A stretch of DNA of 64,000 bases, taken from NCBI GenBank assembly GCA_031761405.1, contig JASEVX010000011.1, positions 14,815,609 through 14,879,608 of the forward strand. The letters are read 5' to 3'. The notes under the pieces were generated by a model, which was not told the DNA's origin, did no database searches, and saw nothing but the letters and a program-made list of their open reading frames with translations. Below are positions 10,380-21,780 of this stretch, in pieces (position 1 is the first letter of the stretch; every line of letters starts with the position of its first letter). The stretch comes from Serripes groenlandicus (taxonomy: Eukaryota; Mollusca; Bivalvia; Cardiida; Cardiidae). The position numbers were made by a program, and so were the translations under genes.

Positions 10380-11235
10380 GGGTCCAAATGTCTACCATGG
10401 ATCAGGTGTTTCTTAGAACAATCTGTAACTAATTTAGAGAACAAATGCGGCGGTGGATCAAACTGCGGATGCCTGACTGTTCGTTTTTTTCCTCAAACAA
10501 GACTCGAAGGGATCTTTCTAAATTGAACAATCATCTTTTGTTCTATTAGATAAGATAATCGGCACCATTCAAGTTGAATAACATCATGTCAAAGCTTTCT
10601 AATCTATATCGCATATTGATTTGCTAAACAAAGCTTTGTAGTTTTAAAGGTGCTGAATTCCAGAAAATAGATATTATAGTCTAAGTTTTAAAACTGTTCA
10701 AAAATTGTCTTGAATTATTATAATCATTATTCTAGGATAAAATAAGAGTATTAATTTCACCATCCAGTACCATAAACATTTTAATATTGATCGTGTATGC
10801 TTCATTTTTACGGGGTAGACATACCCAGCAAGTCAAATTGTGCACATTTTCATGACTTTCAACTGACATTCTTTTCAACATTTACTGCCAAAAAAGGTTT
10901 GAACTCCTTATAACTTACTTTGTTTTCACTATTAGCAATATTTGCAGAAGGTTCAACATTACAACATTTTGATCTCCATCTGGAGTGCAGCTCCTTTAAG
11001 CAATGTCACTGTTTAATTCTGACATAAGATGCAGCTTATAGTTTGATAAAAATACGTTTTGGTAATTTGCACAAGTAGATTTTTGTCAACGCTTTTATTT
11101 CAATAAATGAAACCGTTCGTGGGACAAGGTACAAGTTGACTTTTGCAAACAGTGCACAGCTTTAGATTAGACTCTTTATCCGCACAGTCCAACATCTCTA
11201 CTGTTCACCTATTAGTTGCATAAGCTAGATTTACG
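10380..11235. other. Unannotated stretch
   Basis: No recognised repeat. A frame just after the MITE (about 10400-10526) has a cysteine and glycine-rich stretch (CGGGSNCGCL) but no start, splice or homology support. Confidence 0.35.
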
Positions 11236-11237
11236 GT

Positions 11238-11302
11238 GTTTTGTCAAGACGTTTTCAAAGATGTCTGCTACATATTTGTTGTATGTGGGAAAGGATCAAA
11301 TA
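11238..11302 (+). mobile_element. TIR-C MITE, right-end fragment
   Basis: GTTTTCAAAGATGTCTGCTA then TTGTTGTATGTGGGAAAGGA matches the right terminus only. Confidence 0.65.
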
Positions 11303-11604
11303 GAATGCGTTTCTCTATTTCGCGTAGCTCGTTTCAACTCTACAGACAATAACCAAAAATGGAAATCACTTGTCAGTTACAGACATCGATGAAATATACA
11401 ACTGTTTGTTTAGGCGAATTATTTTTTGTAAAGCAATACACAATGGTCTCCTACTTTGACATCACTGAAATCGAAAAATTCCTCAGTTATTTCGTAAATA
11501 ATTAATTCTGTCATCTCGAGGATTGGTCAGCACGCACGTGTAGAGTAACAATACAATCACATCATTTGTAAATTTAACAAATAATACTGTCAAGTTCAAA
11601 ACAG

Positions 11605-11840
11605 AAAGTATTAATTAGTCGCCGGGCAGAAGCCCGCGACTTCTATTTTTAATAGCTTTTCGAAAATGACATGGGAGAAGAAATTATGATTAGATTTTTT
11701 TTTTTTAAATGTCTTGAACATATTACAATTGCGTTTGTTTAAAAACACTAAGTTATGACACATCTAAAATGAAATAAATATTACGATGTTTTAAGTATGT
11801 GCAGTTTCTTTATTTTGACTCGCATTTATGTTTTTTTTGT
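11605..11840 (+). repeat. Dispersed repeat with mate at 7974-8240
   Basis: Begins TTAGTCGCCGGGCAGAAGCC, where GGGC and GCCC form a small hairpin. It continues with ACATGGGAGAAGAAATTATG, CTTGAACATATTAC and GATGTTTTAAGTATG in the same order as the mate. Confidence 0.6.
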
Positions 11841-12386
11841 TTTATTTACGAAGACAAAACAGTCCCTATTAGCAAGACTGATATACTTTATTTTCATATA
11901 CTACACGTAATCAGAACGCAATTACTACAAACCTTTACGTCGCACAGTCTAATTTGTTTACATACGCGCACCTGCTAACAGCAGACTGTTTTGTGTCAAT
12001 ATCTAGATAAAAATTGTGAGGTGGGATTTCAGGCCATATTTTTGTGAGTGATTTTTTTGACCGAATAATATGCATTTCTAATCGTCGATCTTTTACAGGT
12101 TTTTTTTTTCTTTGACAAATCGCGGTGATTACACTGAATTTTCGAGATTTACCGAGTGGCTGAAAACTTTCAGTTTTGCAATATGAGCGGAAGTTTAGAA
12201 TCGAAACATGTCTCGTGTGCATGCGAATTCAACGAACCCAATATTAATGACGTTTACCGCATACATTTGGGCTGTCGTGAAGTCTAAAATTAGTTTAAAT
12301 TTACATATCGCAAATACGATTGGCTGGAATGGTCACGTGTATATTTTGGGTTTCCCCAAGTTGTATTCACTACAGAGATAGAAGAA

Positions 12387-12806
12387 ATGTTTTTTGCACA
12401 TAAAGCACACCCTCTACATGATAAAATGGGCTGTGACCTATCCAAAAAAATCATTTATGTGAACATCAGCTTAAATCTCATTTATCGATGCAATCTTCAC
12501 CAGAACACCATGAACCTGTATTTTTTTGGGATTGGTTCTGTGTGTTATTTGGCTAATGCATCATGTGAGGGAGCTTTTTCCACTATGAACATAATAAAAT
12601 CTGACTGGAGGTGTATAGGCTTGGAGCTGAAATACTTAATATTTTGAGAGATTAAAGTTGCTAATGTTGCCCTGATTCATGACCAAAAACCTGCTGTGAC
12701 AAGATGGTGGTTGTCTCCACTAAGCCAGAAAATACCACATACTCTGCCATATGGAGCCAGAAACTGAGACACAGTTTCTAGACTGCTGTATTTCTGATAC
12801 AGTCTC
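12387..12806 (+). pseudogene. hAT-type transposase C-terminal fossil
   Basis: An 86-residue frame (12387-12647) ends with CEGAFSTMNIIKSDWR. It is followed in the same frame, past a TGA stop at 12645-12647, by EIKVANVALIHDQKPAV and TRWWLSPLSQKIPHTL. The pattern C-E-x-x-FS-x-MN-x-IKS-x-x-R followed by a GLE-x-L-like stretch is the C-terminal dimerisation region of hAT superfamily transposases, including the domesticated ZBED-like proteins. That is family knowledge; I made no alignment. Only the last quarter of a usual transposase is present, the N-terminal zinc finger and catalytic part are not visible upstream, and one in-frame stop interrupts it, so it is a dead relic. The methionine at 12387 is merely the first one after a stop, not a supported start. 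The alternative is a decayed host gene of the same family; the stop and the repeat-rich setting make that less likely. Confidence 0.6.
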
Positions 12807-12839
12807 ATCAGCTTCTTTTCGCAGCATAATTATATTTTA

Positions 12840-13555
12840 ATGAAGGACATTCACTTCGTTGACAAAAAAATGCAAGTTATGATACACTTTCACTTGATCC
12901 CACCCCTGATGTTCCAATATGCCCCTCAGTTAAATAACTGTTTTCTCAACTACTATAATGAAAGTGTTATGCATCACTGCAGTATGGTTTTTCCGGCGAC
13001 ATTGATGCGTTGCATCAACTTTCTCTTGTACATCTATTTATATATATTTCGAAAGGTTATTATATTCGCGATGACGTAATTGAGCTTGTTGCTGTTCCCT
13101 AACCTATTCTTATTGTATACATTTTTAATTTGATATACCAAACACTTCCACTTTAAAAATTGCCATAGACAAATGTTGTTGATATTTGCCAATAAAGGAT
13201 TGAATTTAACTGAATTATAAGTTATATCATTTACCTCGTCAATAAGCAATTTAAGACATAGATTGTAGATATTTATGTTCTTTCTCCCTGTCTCTTTTTC
13301 GTAACCTCTCTCTCACACTTCTTCTGCTTCGTCTCATTGGGGATATAAATTACAGTGTAATGTTAAGTAATAATAGTTGTGTTACAATGTTGCAATGTAT
13401 AGTTGGTTCTTCTTGAAGGACACGTAACTCAAGCTGCTATAAAACGGGTCTATGTGTTCTCTTTAGAAAGGTGATGATATATCTCATACAAAGTCTATTT
13501 TTTCAGTTAAGCATTTCTAGTCAATCTAAAAGTCGTATTATTGTTCTAACATTAG
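12840..13555. other. Unannotated stretch
   Basis: Small frames on both strands (79 and 71 residues) are AT-rich and lack protein character. The part after 13260 may belong to the LINE 3' untranslated region that ends at 13737. Confidence 0.35.
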
Positions 13556-13559
13556 CCAT

Positions 13560-13737
13560 AGCCTTTAACTCTTAGAATTATATCATGTAATGGATATCCG
13601 AGTTTTTGTATTATGTGTCTGTATTACTATGATGTAAATACTGTTCTCACTTCTAATGCTATGTAATTATGCTGTATCATGTGTATGGGCCGGTGGCCTA
13701 AAATATCACATTAAATAAAACTGTAAAACTGTAAAAC
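13560..13737 (+). mobile_element. Probable LINE 3' end with short tandem tail
   Basis: ATGTGTATGGGCCGGTGGCC then CACATTAAATAAAACTG and a repeated CTGTAAAACTGTAAAAC tail resemble the 3' untranslated ends of non-LTR retrotransposons, which often close with a hairpin (GGGCC..GGCC) and a short tandem tail. No reverse transcriptase frame lies upstream, consistent with 5' truncation. Confidence 0.5.
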
Positions 13738-14027
13738 ATAATTTATTTTTTGAGTAAAAGAAATATACAATGGAGAGAAATCATGGATTTGACTGAAAGT
13801 TCATAGTTTATTTTATGGCTTCTTCAATAAAGTATGTTTTGCAGCGGTTCTCGTAGAATGTTATACACATTTGTTAAGACATTTATCATATCTTTAACAA
13901 TAATCTGTAAACAAAAATAACTTTAACTTTCAAATTTATCAAACAAGAAAAATAATACAAAAAGGTGTAATGTTTGAATATCTGAAAAACAAAAGACACA
14001 ACAAACACTACACAGACCAAATCTCGT

Positions 14028-14290
14028 TAACCCTTTTCCTCATATAGACGACTGTATGAGGGAAAGCATTTCAGACCTCTAGATAAGGGGCCTCTGCAGC
14101 AGACGGCTTTTTGAAAACATAGTGACAAAAGAAGAAATTGCTCATAACGAGCAATTTCTCCTTTTGACACAATGTTTTCCACTTTAAGTCATAGGTTATC
14201 CATTCAATTATAGAGATTTTTCTAATTGTTGACAAAATATGTTCAAAGTCGTCTGCTGCAGAATTGTCATATGTGGGAAAGGTATAAGTC
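14028..14290 (+). mobile_element. TIR-C MITE, complete
   Basis: Begins GTTAACCCTTTTCCTCATAT and ends CTGCAGAATTGTCATATGTG then GGAAAGGTATAA. The centre has the self-complementary AAATTGCTCATAACGAGCAA typical of the family. Confidence 0.9.
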
Positions 14291-14294
14291 TAAA

Positions 14295-15245
14295 CCGTTA
14301 TACAGTGTATGCTCGTTATGTCGACATCGGATGTTTCGAGTTTCCCTGTTAAATCGATACAGTGTTTTGTTTATGTCGTTTGTTTTTATATCTCCCCAAG
14401 AGTTCGACATAATGGGATATCGACTGTACATAAAAGTGTAAAACATTCCGTGTATTAAAAAAATACTTTTTTTTTTCATATTCAACAAAACATTATACAA
14501 ATTATGAAAAGGTATTCTGCTACCAGTGAAACTCCAGAACAGACATCGCCTTCAACGGATTTGATAATAGTCTTCCAGGTTCATCTTTAAACCATTTGTA
14601 TATTATATAGTAGTCAGTTTATAACTGTCATTGTTAAAATTTATGGCACGAAAATGCAATCTTATCTGAAACAGTATTAAAATCCCAAAGGGTACCTTTC
14701 TATAACAGAACTAAGATAGCTTTTTGAGAACCTCGGACAGAGAATTAATTTGTTTGTATATTGTTTTACACCGCATTCTACACATTTTATGCGGGGGATT
14801 CAGCTATGCTGAATATACCTCCGTATATTGTCATGCCCAGCTTTCAGGAAGTGCAAATTTGTACATTTGTTGTGCTGCCCTCTGTTTTTTCAAAATGGAC
14901 AATTGTTCTTGATTGTCCAGGGATCAGTTAAATACATTTCACAACAAGCTAAACAGTATGCACATTATACAAAGTAAACGTACACAATGTAAAGTTTTAA
15001 TCCATGAAGTTGTATACATAATTTAGAAATTTAAGTTAGACATAAGGATCTTAAATGTTTCTTTTAAATATATGGAAAACGAGTAGCTTGAAAGCGGGTA
15101 GCTCAAAAACATTTTGAGAAAGTCCTTGCACTGAAAAATACGGAAATACTGCTGTCGTGCATGGTCAACATTTTCCCTTGTTAACACTCTACAGGCTACA
15201 TTTTGCATCAGATCTTCGTGAAAGTTTATCAGAACATTCATTTCA
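14295..15245. other. Unannotated stretch
   Basis: Overlapping 71 to 77-residue frames on opposite strands near 14226-14500 include TIR-C sequence or poly-T and are not credible genes. No repeat family recognised. Confidence 0.4.
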
Positions 15246-15249
15246 ATCA

Positions 15250-16535
15250 AATGTTGGACAATTTCGAAACTGGGCCATTTGAGGTAAAAATCTAGGCCAC
15301 ATTTTCAACTTGAGCATGTTGAAACTTTATCAGAATGTTTGTTTTGATGATGTTAGTCAATTTCGATCAAAAAGTAGGTCACTAGGTCAAATTGAAGGAA
15401 AGGCTTGTTAACACTTTGGATGCCTTATTTTCAACTTTAGCATGTTGAAACTTTATCAAAATGTTTTTCTTGATGATATGTAGATCAAGTTTGAACATGG
15501 GTCATGATGGGTCAAAAAGTAGGTCACTAGGTCAAATTGAAGGGAAAGCTTGTTAACACTTTGGATGCCTTATGTTCAACTTTAGCATGTTGAAACTTTA
15601 TCAGAATGTGTTTCTTGATGATATGTAGATCAAGTTCGAACATGGATCATGATGGGTCAAAAAATAGGTCACTAGGTCAAATTGAAGGGAAAGCGTGTTA
15701 ACACTCTAGAGACCGCAATATTTTCGCGTCAGCAGTTTGAAATGTTGTCAGAATGTTTGGCTTAAAGATATCTAGGTCAAGTTCGAATATGGGTCATATT
15801 GGGTCAGAAACTAGGTTACTAAGCAAAATTGAAGGACAATCTTGTTAACACTGTAGGGCCACATTCTCTGCTAAGGCAACTTGAAATTTGGTCAAAATGT
15901 TTATCTATATGATATCTAGGCCAAGTTCGAATAGGTCACTACATGTAAGCCAAATTGAATGGAAATCTTGTTAACACTCTAGATGCCTTATTTTCAAATT
16001 GAGCATGTTGAAACTTTATCAGAATGTTTGTCTTGATGATATGTAGATCAAGTTCGAACATAAGTCATGATGGGTCAAAAAGTAGGTCACGAGGTGAAAT
16101 TGAAGGAAAATCTTGTTAACACTCTAGAAACCGCAATCTTTGCTTCAGCAGTTTGACATTTTGTCAGAATGTTTGTATTACTGATATCCAGGTCAAGTTT
16201 GAATATGGGTCACATTGGGTCAGAAGCTAGGTCACTAGGCAAAATTGAAGGAAAATATTGTTAACTCTGTAGAAGCATTTTTTTTGGCTACAGCAGCTTG
16301 AAATTTGGTCAGAATTCTATCTAAATGATATCTAGGTCAAGTTTGAATATGGGTCATAACGGGTTAAAAACTATGTCACTAGACCAAATTGAAGGAAAAT
16401 CTTCATCATAAACTTTATCAGAATGTTTTTTTTTCATGATATCTAGGTCAAGTTCTAACATGGGTCATGCTGGGTCAAAAAGTAGGTCACTAGGTCAAAG
16501 TGAAGGAAAATCTTGTTAACACTCTAGAGTCAACA
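15250..16535 (+). repeat. Diverged ~150-bp tandem array
   Basis: About eight copies of a unit with GGTCACTAGGTCAAATTGAA, then CTTGTTAACACTCTAG, a TTGAAACTTTATCAGAATGT stretch and GATATCTAGGTCAAGTTCGA, then GGGTCATGATGGGTCAAAAA. The first copies are similar and the later ones diverged. The same family is inverted at 40130-41075 and present as a single copy at 48110-48260. From memory, long tandem repeats of this sequence occur widely in bivalves, sometimes inside mobile elements. Relation to named satellites was not tested. Confidence 0.9.
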
Positions 16536-16539
16536 TCCC

Positions 16540-16705
16540 CCGCATTTAGTACTTTCAGTACTTTGATTTAGTTATATCACGGCGTTTCCTGCGTACTGCT
16601 CTCTTTATTTTGACATAAGCCAGTCATTCGTCGTAATGCTTGCCCAGAATCCTGAGCGCATAGGAGAGGAAATCCATTTATAAAACCTTTAAATTATTTG
16701 GTATG
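16540..16705 (-). mobile_element. SINE-2 fragment
   Basis: Minus-strand SINE body: AGTTATATCACGGCGTTTCC, GCCAGTCATTCGTCGTAATG and CAGAATCCTGAGCGC. The tail has been replaced by TTTAGTACTTTCAGTACTTT, and the head is missing. The same CAGTACTTTGATT junction occurs at 20098, so it may be a subfamily 3' end. Confidence 0.7.
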
Positions 16706-16952
16706 AACAGAAAAGTATGAAACCATTAGAAACAGTCCGTTCGAAAAATTACAAATTGGCATTTCTGAACAGCGAATGTTCAGATCAGCCTGTACATCTG
16801 CTCAGCCTTATCAGAATTTACTCAAGTTGACTGCTGCTTCTAACACAATTGTGTAAGTAATAGTTGAGCAGTGCAAATCCTTATCACAATGTGCTTTTGC
16901 GGAGGAAATGTCAAGTTAATCTAACATTAAACAGAAAACAAGTTTTATTTAG

Positions 16953-17170
16953 ATTAACCCTTTCCCAAATACAAACGTTTGGTAACGCTATAGTAGCAAG
17001 TGACTTTTGAAAAGTATGGACAAATGATAAATAAAAAAAGTCCTTTTGCCACAATATTTTCAACACATTTCAACAGTTAAACAGTCATTTTTAAAGAATT
17101 TCCATCTTTTTGTCCAGATGTGTTTAAAGTCGTTTGTTACAGATCATTTATATTTGGAAAAGGGTTGATG
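16953..17170 (+). mobile_element. TIR-C MITE
   Basis: Starts ATTAACCCTTTCCCAAATAC and ends AAAGTCGTTTGTTACAGATC then TTGGAAAAGGGTTGA. The central CTTTTGCCACAATATTTTCA matches the family. Confidence 0.85.
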
Positions 17171-17465
17171 CCATTAAATTCCATTAACTGATTCGACTAA
17201 CGAAAAGCGCTCGTCACGTGTTGTAGTGCGTCTTATCATAATTAAAAATCTTAAACATAAAATGTAATCTATCACTTTCTCATTTCGATCTCAACTTTGG
17301 GATGCAACAGGGAAATATGTTGCTTGATTTTTCCATCAGTTTTAAAAAACAGCCGGGTAATGGGAAAATTCAACTTTCATCTACGCACTGAGAAAGTTTC
17401 ATTTGCATCAACACCGCCTCCACACCACTTGATCGTTGGATCGTTTATTCATCAGCTACATCTCT

Positions 17466-17736
17466 ATAATTGAGCCGTCCCGCGAGAAAAACAACAATAT
17501 GGCCTCTGCGTAATGTATCGACCCAGATCACCCTGCGCAGTCCGCGCAGACTGATCCGGGCCGACACATTCCGTCTCAGGCGGATAGAGGTATAGAGTAA
17601 TGATTCTTGAAACAGAAAATATAAAGGAGGCGAAAATTGTCTGTTCTGGTTAGCCTGCGCGGCATACTTATGCTGATCCGGGACGATGCTTTACGCAGAG
17701 TCTACAATGTTGCTTTTCTTGCGGGACGGCTCACAC
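17466..17736 (+). mobile_element. TIR-A MITE, complete reference copy
   Basis: Left end TGAGCCGTCCCGCGAGAAAA and right end TTTTCTTGCGGGACGGCTCA. It holds all interior motifs in order, so it is the best copy for defining the family here. Terminal inverted repeats extend for roughly 70 bp on each side. Confidence 0.95.
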
Positions 17737-17879
17737 TATCTAACTGTGGACTGAAAGACTCCGGTAAGACTATGTGTTTCCACTGGTTCACCAGGGGCTT
17801 AACATATTCAAATATGCATATACGCGGCTCACACATCTGTTCTACGTTTCATATGGGTAACACGCGCGATACTCAAAAT

Positions 17880-18335
17880 CCTCTAGGTTAAAATCCCCTT
17901 GGTCATAGATCCCCTTGGTCAAAATCCCCATGGTCAAAATATACATTAAGAGTAGTAAAAATCCCCTTGAACAAAATATAAGAGTAGTAAAAATCCCCTT
18001 GGACAAAATATAAGAGTAGTAAACATCGCCTTGGACAAAATATAAGAGTAGTAAAAATCCCCTTGAACAAAATATAAGAGTAGTAAAAATCCCCTTGGAC
18101 AAAATATAAGAGTAGTCAAAACTCCCCTGGACAAAATATAAGACTAGTCAAAATTCCCTTGGACAAAATATAAGATAAGTCGAAATCCCCTTGGACAAAA
18201 TATATGAGTATTCAAAACTCCCTTGGACAAAATATAAGACTAGTCAAAATTCCCATTGGACAAAATATAAGACTAGTCAAAATTCCCTTGGACAAAATAT
18301 AAGAGTAGTCAAAATTCCCTTTCTTGAAAATGTCT
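17880..18335. repeat. 32-bp tandem array (about 13 copies)
   Basis: The unit CCCCTTGGACAAAATATAAG plus AGTAGTAAAAAT repeats at 32 bp (for example 17963 and 17995). Early copies at 17880-17940 are shorter (CCCCTTGGTCA). Later copies shift to AGTCAAAATTCCC. The minus-strand frames of repeated phenylalanine, leucine and tyrosine are repeat artefacts. Confidence 0.95.
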
Positions 18336-18339
18336 TCGG

Positions 18340-18865
18340 GTTGACCATATCCTGACTTATCCGTTTCTAATACTGTTACCAACATAAGTTTGTATGATTA
18401 TTTATACATCGATTGAATGTACTTCCCTGTATGCTCCTTGCAGTACTTTGATCTGTTTACTTTACATGACCGTGCCTGCTCTGAATATATTTTAAACATA
18501 TCACAGACAAAATATATAAACTATTAGAAGTGAACATTTGAAACATAGTTAGGAACCACTTCCCAATCGTCGTATATAAAGGATTAAAGTTGACATTATT
18601 TGAAAAAGGGTAAACCCGTATTTTGATTGCAATAAAATAAACATTAAGGACATTGCCATGACATAAAAAACCAATTCACTACAAGGGCAATGAACTTGCA
18701 ATTTGATTTATTGCTTGTTGAATAAATGAACGCAAATAAAATACACACTTAATAATTTTTATTCTGCTTAAGGCGATTTTAAACAATATTTGAGTATCAC
18801 ACCATTCGCGAAATTGCACGGTATGTTTATTTTCTACAAAGAACTTGCTGCGGCATCATAAAGGG
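18340..18865. other. Unannotated AT-rich stretch
   Basis: Nothing identifiable. The word ATAAAACAAT-like composition is low in complexity but has no period. Confidence 0.35.
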
Positions 18866-18867
18866 TG

Positions 18868-20000
18868 AAAGTGCTTGTCTCCAGATTTTAAGATGATTTA
18901 ACAGAACTGTTTGTTCAGTGACACTCTACATATTTTGAAGTCTTATTTATTGGTTGAAAGTCATAGAAACCAGGCGGCATCTGAAAAGGGGAAAATTGTA
19001 CTTGAAGCTTCAAATGAGATATCTTCATTATTCACTTGACAAAAAAAAAAACGTCACAGGAATGTCGTTTTGTTGGTTTTTTTTCTTTTATGTTCCAAGA
19101 TATATGTAGTTTGTGTGGTATTAGAATGGGAGTAAAATGCCCAATATTTAAAATTCTTCTCCTCTAAATTCGCTTGTCCAATTCCAATGTTATTTAGTAG
19201 AAATCTTCCTTACTCGACGAAATTTATTCAAGCCATATTAATTGGTTGGGAAAAAAAGGCAGCGAGGCGGGTTCAGAAAAGGGCAAAATGCACAATTTTA
19301 AAACTAAATTTTTATAAAACTGCTTGTCTGATTAGCTTCTGCAGTCACCCTCTTTAATTATTTAAGCCATATTGATTGGTTGAAAGACATAGTTACCAGG
19401 CGGTATCAGAAAAGGGGTATATTGACCTTTTAGCTTCAAATGGTATCTCATCCTAATACAATGGGCATATTTCAGCAAAACTTCACAGGAATGATGCTTT
19501 GGCGGTCATCTTTCAAATGTGTTTAAAGATATAGATTTTAAACGCAACTTGTGTTGGGTGTAAAATGCCTAATCTGTACAATTCATCTTCTCTGGATCCG
19601 CTCGTCAGATTCCAGGATAATTTAGTACAAATGTTCCTTGGGTAAGCCTCTTTGATATTTGCTTAAGCTGTATTGATTGATTGAAAAACATGGCAGCCAG
19701 ACGGCACCAGAAGGGGCATAATGACAAGTTTAATAGTAACATTTCTATTCAAGTGTTTGTCTGATGTCAGGATACATTTGTAATTCAGCGGAAATGTTCC
19801 TTTAGTGACCCTCTACTTAATTTGTTCGAGCCATATTGATTCGTTTGAAAAGATAGCTGCAATGAATCATGCGTCAGAAAAGGGGTAACATGAACTTTTA
19901 TCTTTAAGCAAAATCTCACATTTTCGGAATTGGAGTCAATTAATTCTCACAAGACCAACACGAATTTATTATCTTGAAAATATTTCATTCTTGACTGATG
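18868..20000. repeat. Very diverged long tandem repeat (roughly 160-290 bp spacing)
   Basis: The phrase ATTGATTGGTTGAAAGACAT (variants) recurs near 18950, 19238, 19372, 19675 and 19848. Each time it is followed by a CCAGGCGG.ATC.GAAAAGGGG stretch. TGTTCCTT(G/T)(A/G)GTGA-like phrases precede several of them. A single unit also lies at 24530-24725. This looks like an old tandem array; no coding frame survives. Confidence 0.75.
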
Positions 20001-20089
20001 CATCATTACTTGTCTGTCATGGTGGGGATTTATTTAGATGAATATTTCTATATGCACTTCTGCATCTCCTCTTAACCGATCGAATTTCT

Positions 20090-20340
20090 ACCTTCAGCAC
20101 TTTCAGTACTTTGATTAGTAATATTTTTGTCGTTCCTTGGTAAGTTTCAAGAACTACTGCTCCTTTTATCCTGATACCAGCGAGCCGGACGAGTTGCTAA
20201 TCCCACATTCCTGAACGTCAAGTATGGAAAGTCGTAACTACAATGTTTAAAGTAATTGGCCTGACCCAGCCATGGATCGAACCCACGACCACCTACATCC
20301 GCGGAGAACAACTAACACTACACCATTGAGGCGGCTACCC
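20090..20340 (-). mobile_element. SINE-2, nearly complete but decayed
   Basis: Minus-strand order: head GCCTCAATGGTGTAGTGTTAG with a GTCGTGGGTTCGATCCATGG B box, then the body (reverse of AATTGGCCTGACC, ACATTCCTGAACGTCAAG, CCTGATACCAGCGAGCCGG). The 3' side carries CAGTACTTTGATTAG instead of the usual tail. Confidence 0.75.
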
Positions 20341-20589
20341 CTGTTCCATCCCAAATAAATCAAACAAACACACAAGTAAAAGAACAAAATGTATTAACAG
20401 TAAACGTCTAATACTTCTATCGGCAGCTAATTGGGAAACACCTCACACGAAAAGGGGTTAGTGCAATCTTCGGTACGTTATCACTAAATTGCGCTTTGAC
20501 TTTGACAGAAGATATTTGAGTGTTGTGCTCCAGGAAAACCAACCTTAACGTAGCAATTACGCATGTATATGTACAAATAGCTGCCTGCT

Positions 20590-21020
20590 CATCTATGCCA
20601 GCGGATCTAACTGGTCACTGTTTATCAGTAGTGTCAAGAAAGTCGGGAATGAAAGTATCCAAAGTAGCCAAGAAAAAGACTTAGGAGTTGTCATTGATAA
20701 CAAATTAGACGTTCAAGAGCACGTCACCTCATAAGATAAAAAAGTAAACCAGTCACTTGCTTTCACCAGAAGATCAAGTTCATACATGGATAAGAATATG
20801 CTGCTTGTACTTTACAAAAGCCTTGAAAGACCCCGATCAGGAGTAAGGAAGCTCTGTATGGTCTGAAATCAACAAAAAGGAAGCAATTAGTCTGGAGAAC
20901 GTACAAAGACGTGCCACAAAAATGATTCCTACGCTAAATAATTTAATTTACCAGGAACGACTAGACCAAAACAACTAGGGCTACCGACCCTACAGTACAG
21001 ACAATCTTTAGGTCAGATGG
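20590..21020 (+). pseudogene. Non-LTR retrotransposon reverse transcriptase, C-terminal fossil
   Basis: Conceptual translation in two frames gives EKDLGVVIDNKLDVQEHVTS, a stop, then DKKVNQSLAFTRRSSSYMDK and NMLLVLYKSLERP. After a frame change it gives SVWSEINKKEAISLENVQRR and ATKMIPTLNNLIYQERL. After a second change it gives KQLGLPTLQYRQSLGQM. This ordered set is the thumb and post-thumb region following the catalytic core in LINE reverse transcriptases. That is family knowledge; the clade (CR1, Jockey or related) is not decided. The catalytic YxDD box and the endonuclease are absent. One in-frame stop and at least two frame changes show it is dead. In a live element the protein would copy its RNA into DNA at the insertion site. 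No 3' tail is visible directly downstream. It is plus strand, between a SINE and TIR-C pieces. Confidence 0.85.
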
Positions 21021-21065
21021 GAGCAATTCGTTTGTCCTTATATATAGTATTATTGGTGCTATTGC

Positions 21066-21105
21066 TTCAAAATGGCGTCTGCAAGTTGGAAAGAGTTAAC
21101 ATAGT
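21066..21105 (+). mobile_element. TIR-C right-tip fragment
   Basis: CAAAATGGCGTCTGCAAGTT then GGAAAGAGTTAAC is the same variant tip that occurs at 52700-52735. Only the tip is present. Confidence 0.5.
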
Positions 21106-21279
21106 GTTTGTTCACAGTTCGCAGAGGTAACATGTCACGTTTCTGTCTGACGCGGTTTTCGCATATATTCATGCTTGGCACTTTGTACTCTAGCTGTTAA
21201 AATATTCACGTTTTATGTTGGCGTAAACTTGTTTTATCTGATACATTTGATCATCGATAAATCGATCGTGAGAACACTT

Positions 21280-21507
21280 AACCTCATATTGACGCTTTCT
21301 GACGCCTCTAGAGCAGACGGCTTTTTGAAAACATAGTGACAAAAAGAAGAAATTGCTCAAAACGAGCAATTTCTCCTTTTGACACAATGTTTTCCACTTT
21401 TAGTCATAGGTTGTCCATTCAATTATAGAGATTTTTCTATTTTTTGACAAAATATGTTCAATGTCGTCTGCTGCAGAATTGTTGTATGAGGGAAAGGGTT
21501 AAATGAA
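21280..21507 (+). mobile_element. TIR-C MITE, complete
   Basis: CTTAACCTCATATTGACGCT at the left and GCAGAATTGTTGTATGAGGG then AAAGGGTTAA at the right. The interior is very similar to 14028-14290, including AAATTGCTCAAAACGAGCAA. These two and 22470 form a young subfamily. Confidence 0.92.
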
Positions 21508-21572
21508 GTCGAATTGTTATCTTAAAGCTTACCGGTCAATGGTTATTGAATTGATTGATTTATCTTTTTTAA

Positions 21573-21780
21573 CCGCTTCGGTGGTGTAGTGCTAGAGCGT
21601 TCGGCTCCTCGGGTGCGGGAGGTCGCGGGTCGGATGCCCGGCCGGGTCATACCAAATACTTTAGACATGGCTGTCTTCCTTGTATGACTCAAGTTAAAGT
21701 ACCCAATTGCGTAGGAAAGTATAACTTAAAGTCAAAGCAGCCAATTGTGTATGTATGGAAGGTACTAGTTTATTGTGTTG
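21573..21780 (+). mobile_element. SINE-2, 5' part
   Basis: tRNA-like head AACCGCTTCGGTGGTGTAGT (A box) with GGTCGCGGGTCGGATGCCCG (B box), then GTCATACCAAATACTTTAGA. After about 21675 the normal body is replaced by a local repeat. Confidence 0.8.

Noticed and set aside
17880..18335. CRISPR-like repeat
   Set aside because: The 32-bp period is filled by repeat sequence with no variable spacers.
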